NCBI RefSeq assembly: GCF_022458985.1
Contig: NC_061773.1
Location: forward strand, 19,750,001 to 19,814,000
Source of the DNA: Mugil cephalus
Lineage: Eukaryota > Chordata > Actinopteri > Mugiliformes > Mugilidae
DNA: 64,000 bases
Direction: 5' to 3'
Position numbers and translations under genes: made by a program. Below are positions 60,501-64,000 of this stretch, one piece after another. Numbering within the stretch: the first letter of the stretch is position 1; each line of letters opens with the position of its first letter. The notes beneath the pieces were generated by a model. It saw only the letters and a program-made list of their open reading frames with translations. It was not told where the DNA came from and did no database searches.

Positions 60501-62137
60501 AAGCAAACACTCTCAGAACAGGGTAACATTGAGGAGGACATGGAGGTGTCAGATCAGCAAAAAGACAAAACAAAGGACAGTGAGTCAGCAGATGAGTATG
60601 CAGATATTGATGATTCACTCTGCCATAAGGAAGACGACTTTGAGCAACTAGAGTGTGTCTCATCAGAGGATTACGTTGAGATAGGGGACGATGACGACGA
60701 AGACGAAGAAGTGGAGAAGAAACATATTCGCATAAAAACGGTAAAAGAGAGAACAGCTAAACGAGAGCAGGCTTTCAACAGCCAAAGAAGAAGCTGCCAA
60801 CCTCGCCTCAGGTTGTGCAACATCACAGTGCCAGCAGATCTAGACTTGGGCCGTACCCCAGAGCTCACCAACAGGGTCGTGTTTGCCCACACCACTGAGG
60901 CCTTCGAAGAGGACATTGAGGAACTGGACTGTCACATCGTGCCTTACCACGAAGACACAGACTCAGACAGCGAAGAGCATATATACGAAGAGGCTGGGTT
61001 CGACTCCGAAGGGGAGAACTTTGTGACTCTTGATCGAAAGACGATTGTCTCACGATCCCGATCCTATTCTGGGAAAGTTCCAGGTTACGTCCCAGAAACT
61101 GTGCCAGAGGAGACGGGGACTGAATACCAGACACATGACTACTGCACCGTGGCCTTGGATAAGAATGGTGAACCTCTCAACCATTCACAGCCACCTGGAG
61201 TCAAATGCCTGGTGCCATCTTCAAAGTCTCGTCGCTTCTTGTTTTATTCCCCATCTGCAGAGGGTCCAGAATTGTCCCTGACCTCCCCAACAGAGATGAA
61301 CCAATCTCTCAGGGATGAAGTCCGGATGAGGAGGAAAGATGATAACCTTTCCCTCCCATGTGTCATAACTTCCTCTGGAAGCTTCTCCCAGCGTAGCCAT
61401 CAATCGTCTAGTGGTGTTTCCACACCAACATCTCTAGTGGACATCCCTCCACCCTTTGAGCTGGCATACATCACTAAAAGACCAGTCACTAAGAGTTCCC
61501 CATCCCTCCTGATCCAGCATGAACCCAGTGATATACCTAAGAAGAAAACATCCTCCTTCAAGCGCTTTCTGGCGCTCAAGTTCAAAAAGAAGACAGATTC
61601 AAAGGGATTCAGTGACGGAAGTGTCCGCTCTTCACGTTCCTCCTCTGAGTCTAGCCACCACGGCCCAGCAAGAGTCATAGAGCTTGATCGTAGAAGCAAC
61701 GGCAGCTCTCCTCAGCTCCAGTCCCGCGTGGTGAACCCCCAGCAACGTCCTTCAGACCTTCCATCCACCTTGATCCTCTATAAAGACCACCAGAGGACGA
61801 AAGCAGACCTCAAAGCTTATGGCAGGAGTGTGTCCAGAGTGGAGTCCTTTGAGGAGAGGTCTCGCCGCTCCGCCATGCCACTTCCTTTGACCAAACCCCG
61901 GTCCATATCCTTCCCCAGTGCAGATACCTCAGACTATGAAAACATCCCGGCCATGAGCTCAGACTACGAGAACATCCAGATCCCGGGAAGGCCCACCAGA
62001 TCCCACACCGTCACCGAGTTCTTTGAGAATCCAAACCGCACAACGGTTCCCTGCAACGAGAATGATGGTTATGTGGATATGAACAGTTTCCCCGGGATTG
62101 AAAGCAAAACCCAGTCACTGAAAGCCGACACTGAAAG
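57577..62137 (+). CDS. fgd5: FYVE, RhoGEF and PH domain-containing protein 5, N-terminal part (first two coding exons)
   Basis: FGD5 is a Cdc42 guanine-nucleotide exchange factor, best known in endothelial cells and VEGF signalling. The large exon 59,317-62,137 is certain by similarity: GPKPPVAPKPR (an SH3-ligand-like start), a long Glu/Asp-rich segment, SGKVPGYVPETVPEETG, SSGVSTPTSLVDIPPPFELA, SSFKRFLALKFKKKT and two SDYENI motifs (Tyr about 877 and 887). It ends at an AAAG-GTAAAG donor in phase 2. The frame is open back to the acceptor at 59,316. It joins in phase to a 10-bp coding exon at 57,577-57,586 (ATG AAC GCA G), giving an MNADFQNPLQVPRP start and 943 residues so far. If that splice is wrong, the first ATG in the big exon is 59,391. 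The RhoGEF, PH and FYVE domains lie beyond the window. Confidence 0.88.
57587..59316 (+). other. fgd5: fgd5 intron 1
   Basis: This is the sequence between the proposed small first coding exon and the large exon. It has a CAG-GTTGGT donor and a pyrimidine-rich TTTCTGTTTGTACAG acceptor. It is AT-rich and no other gene was seen. Confidence 0.5.
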
Positions 62138-64000
62138 GTAAAGTTTATATGATTTTGTTTAATATCTGTCAAGTCTTATGGCCTGTTCTGGCCTAGTATT
62201 AACATGCCTCCTGAGTGATTTAATCACAACTGGCCAGATTTATGTAGAATGTGTATTTACGCCTAGAATTAAAATGTGTTTCTATGTGCATCTTAACACT
62301 CAAGATACAATCACAGTTCAGCGCTCTGTGTGTAAATAAATACATCATTTGAGATGCAATAGAATATTGCTTAGACACTGAACAAGTGATCTAATGGATC
62401 GCTGCCTACTTGTGATTTAGTGCTGAGTGCGATTAGTAGCGATTCATCAGAAAGACTCATTCTGAATGAATGAGGCAAATGAGATGTCCTAGTACACGTC
62501 ATTTGAGTAGGCGGTCCATCACTGCAGTGCATTGTGTGTTCACACCACACCAAGGAATGTGGTCACAAGTCACCCAGACCACCTCCCTATGTGACTGTAT
62601 CTCAAATTCATCGTCACCACACATCTCTACTTCAAGCTGGCCAGTTTAAATCAGATCAGGATGCATGTTAACACCAGATGTAAAGGTTTGAAAAATTGAT
62701 TCACACATGCACTTAAAACATGCTGTCTTTCCTTGCACTTCATCTCTAGTGGTATCCAGTGGTGTCTAGCTTTTGAGATAAGAAATATATGCCATGCAAA
62801 TTAAAAGAAAAATATTATCCCTATATTGAAAATCTTCATTTCAGTGCTATGACAACCCTAAATTAAATCCTAGTTGGATTGTAAATTTGACGTATCTCAA
62901 CATCCGGACTATCAACAGCAAGACGATCTACATATCAGAAATCTTGGTTTACTGATGTGTTATACAATGCGACAGTATAACCAATGTCATTCCAGACTTA
63001 AGATAAATGCTTACACATTTAGTGAAACAATCAGCTTGTTGACTGACAGATTGACATTATAAACGATGCTTCGATTCAGACCACACACACGCTGGTCTTA
63101 AAGAAACTCGTTGTCTACAAAACAGGTCAGGGTGTATGTAACAGGAATGACTTTCGGGCCAAGCCTATCCTCTCAGAAGTACAATCTTAACCCCAGAACA
63201 GCTGACAAATATCCTGTATCTCAGATGAGCAGAAAGTACCTGGCTGAGAAGAATCAGATCTCCCCCTTGCAGAAAAGAGCGCTGTGCTAGAGATGAGCAG
63301 CCTGCTATGTCAGGCATCGCTGGCTTTGGGAAGATGGACAATGCTTGTGGGACAGCTTAATCCTGTTTTTCATTTGGTGAATTTAGAGGTCACATCTGGC
63401 GCTGCTGCTTGCTATGCAAGTCTGAGATGACAGAACAGGTAACGGCATTTGGGTAGTTCGCTGAGCTTATTCTGAGGTTAGTCACATTAGAGAAAGTCAT
63501 TATGCATGCAATTAAAAGTGAAAGAATGTGGGGGAGTTTCTATCACACGTGGAAGCGGAGCAGGAGGAAGAAAAGGTGAGAGTGCAAAGGAGGGAAGGTG
63601 TGAATAGAAGCAGATCAGTAAGAAAACAAAGAGCACAGGAGCAGCTCTGGTGTAATTGCTCTCCTGTACCTGACACTGATGGTTAAGTTTAGGAGGGCTT
63701 TTATTAAAGTAGCTCTCTCCTGAGTGTTCCTCTTTCATTGGGCCCTTGAGCAGAAGCGGGATTTACTGCAGAGCGTGAGAGACTGTGGAATCTCCAACAT
63801 CAGACTGTACCAAATTACCCCAGCCAGTGCCACTGCTTCAGCCACTACAGACCACAGTCTTCCCCCAGTCTTAATAAAATAGTTGTGTTTGATGACCTCT
63901 GTGCAGTCAAAGAGAAGAATTCCCCCGAAAGGCTTAAGATAACCTTGGGACAGAGTGATTCTGCCTCACTTTGCTTTTATTTCTTGTGGTGCACTTTGTT
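62138..64000 (+). other. fgd5: fgd5 intron 2 (runs off the window)
   Basis: No exon matching the next FGD5 segment was found before the end. There is one purine-rich stretch near 63,540-63,620 and no recognised repeat. Confidence 0.6.

Overview
The window is vertebrate nuclear DNA, almost certainly from a teleost fish. It holds multi-exon genes with GT-AG introns, and their conceptual translations closely resemble known vertebrate proteins while differing from the mammalian ones as fish orthologues do. It also carries fish-type Tc1-like, LINE and fold-back repeats and long microsatellites. There are no bacterial or viral genes and no CRISPR array.

Layout. (1) About 1-11,460 is a tRNA gene array. 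It has nine tRNA-Glu(CTC) genes on the + strand and five intact plus three decayed tRNA-Arg(ACG) genes on the - strand. They are built from divergent Arg/Glu modules and packaged into a roughly 3.55 kb higher-order tandem repeat that also carries a LINE tail, a fold-back element and small MITEs. (2) 11,700-13,519 (-) holds the first five coding exons of eogt. The rest of the gene is not found in the window, so the tRNA array probably sits inside a long eogt intron. (3) 16,319-25,402 (-) is a complete 17-exon tmf1, with two further intact tRNA-Arg genes in its introns. (4) 27,357-32,629 (-) is a complete 18-coding-exon uba3. (5) About 32.7-57.2 kb has no recognisable gene. It contains several DNA-transposon relics, two inverted-repeat elements and simple repeats. 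(6) From about 57.58 kb (+) begins fgd5: a tiny first coding exon, then a 2.8 kb exon coding the acidic N-terminal half of the protein, then intron to the window end.

The order eogt-tmf1-uba3 on one strand matches the vertebrate EOGT-TMF1-UBA3 neighbourhood (human 3p14). The gene beyond uba3 differs: I see fgd5 here, where human has ARL6IP5/LMOD3. The genes have unrelated jobs: O-GlcNAc modification of EGF repeats in the ER (eogt), a Golgi coiled-coil tether (tmf1), the NEDD8 E1 catalytic subunit (uba3) and a Cdc42 exchange factor (fgd5). Nothing suggests co-regulation beyond inherited linkage.

The most unusual content is the history written in the tRNA array: a deletion whose junction lies inside a tRNA gene, a decayed Arg gene amplified with its lesions, a MITE that replaced an Arg gene, and an Arg trailer shared between the array and a tmf1 intron. 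Exon boundaries were set by reading GT/AG sites, frame continuity and remembered human protein sequences; none was checked computationally.
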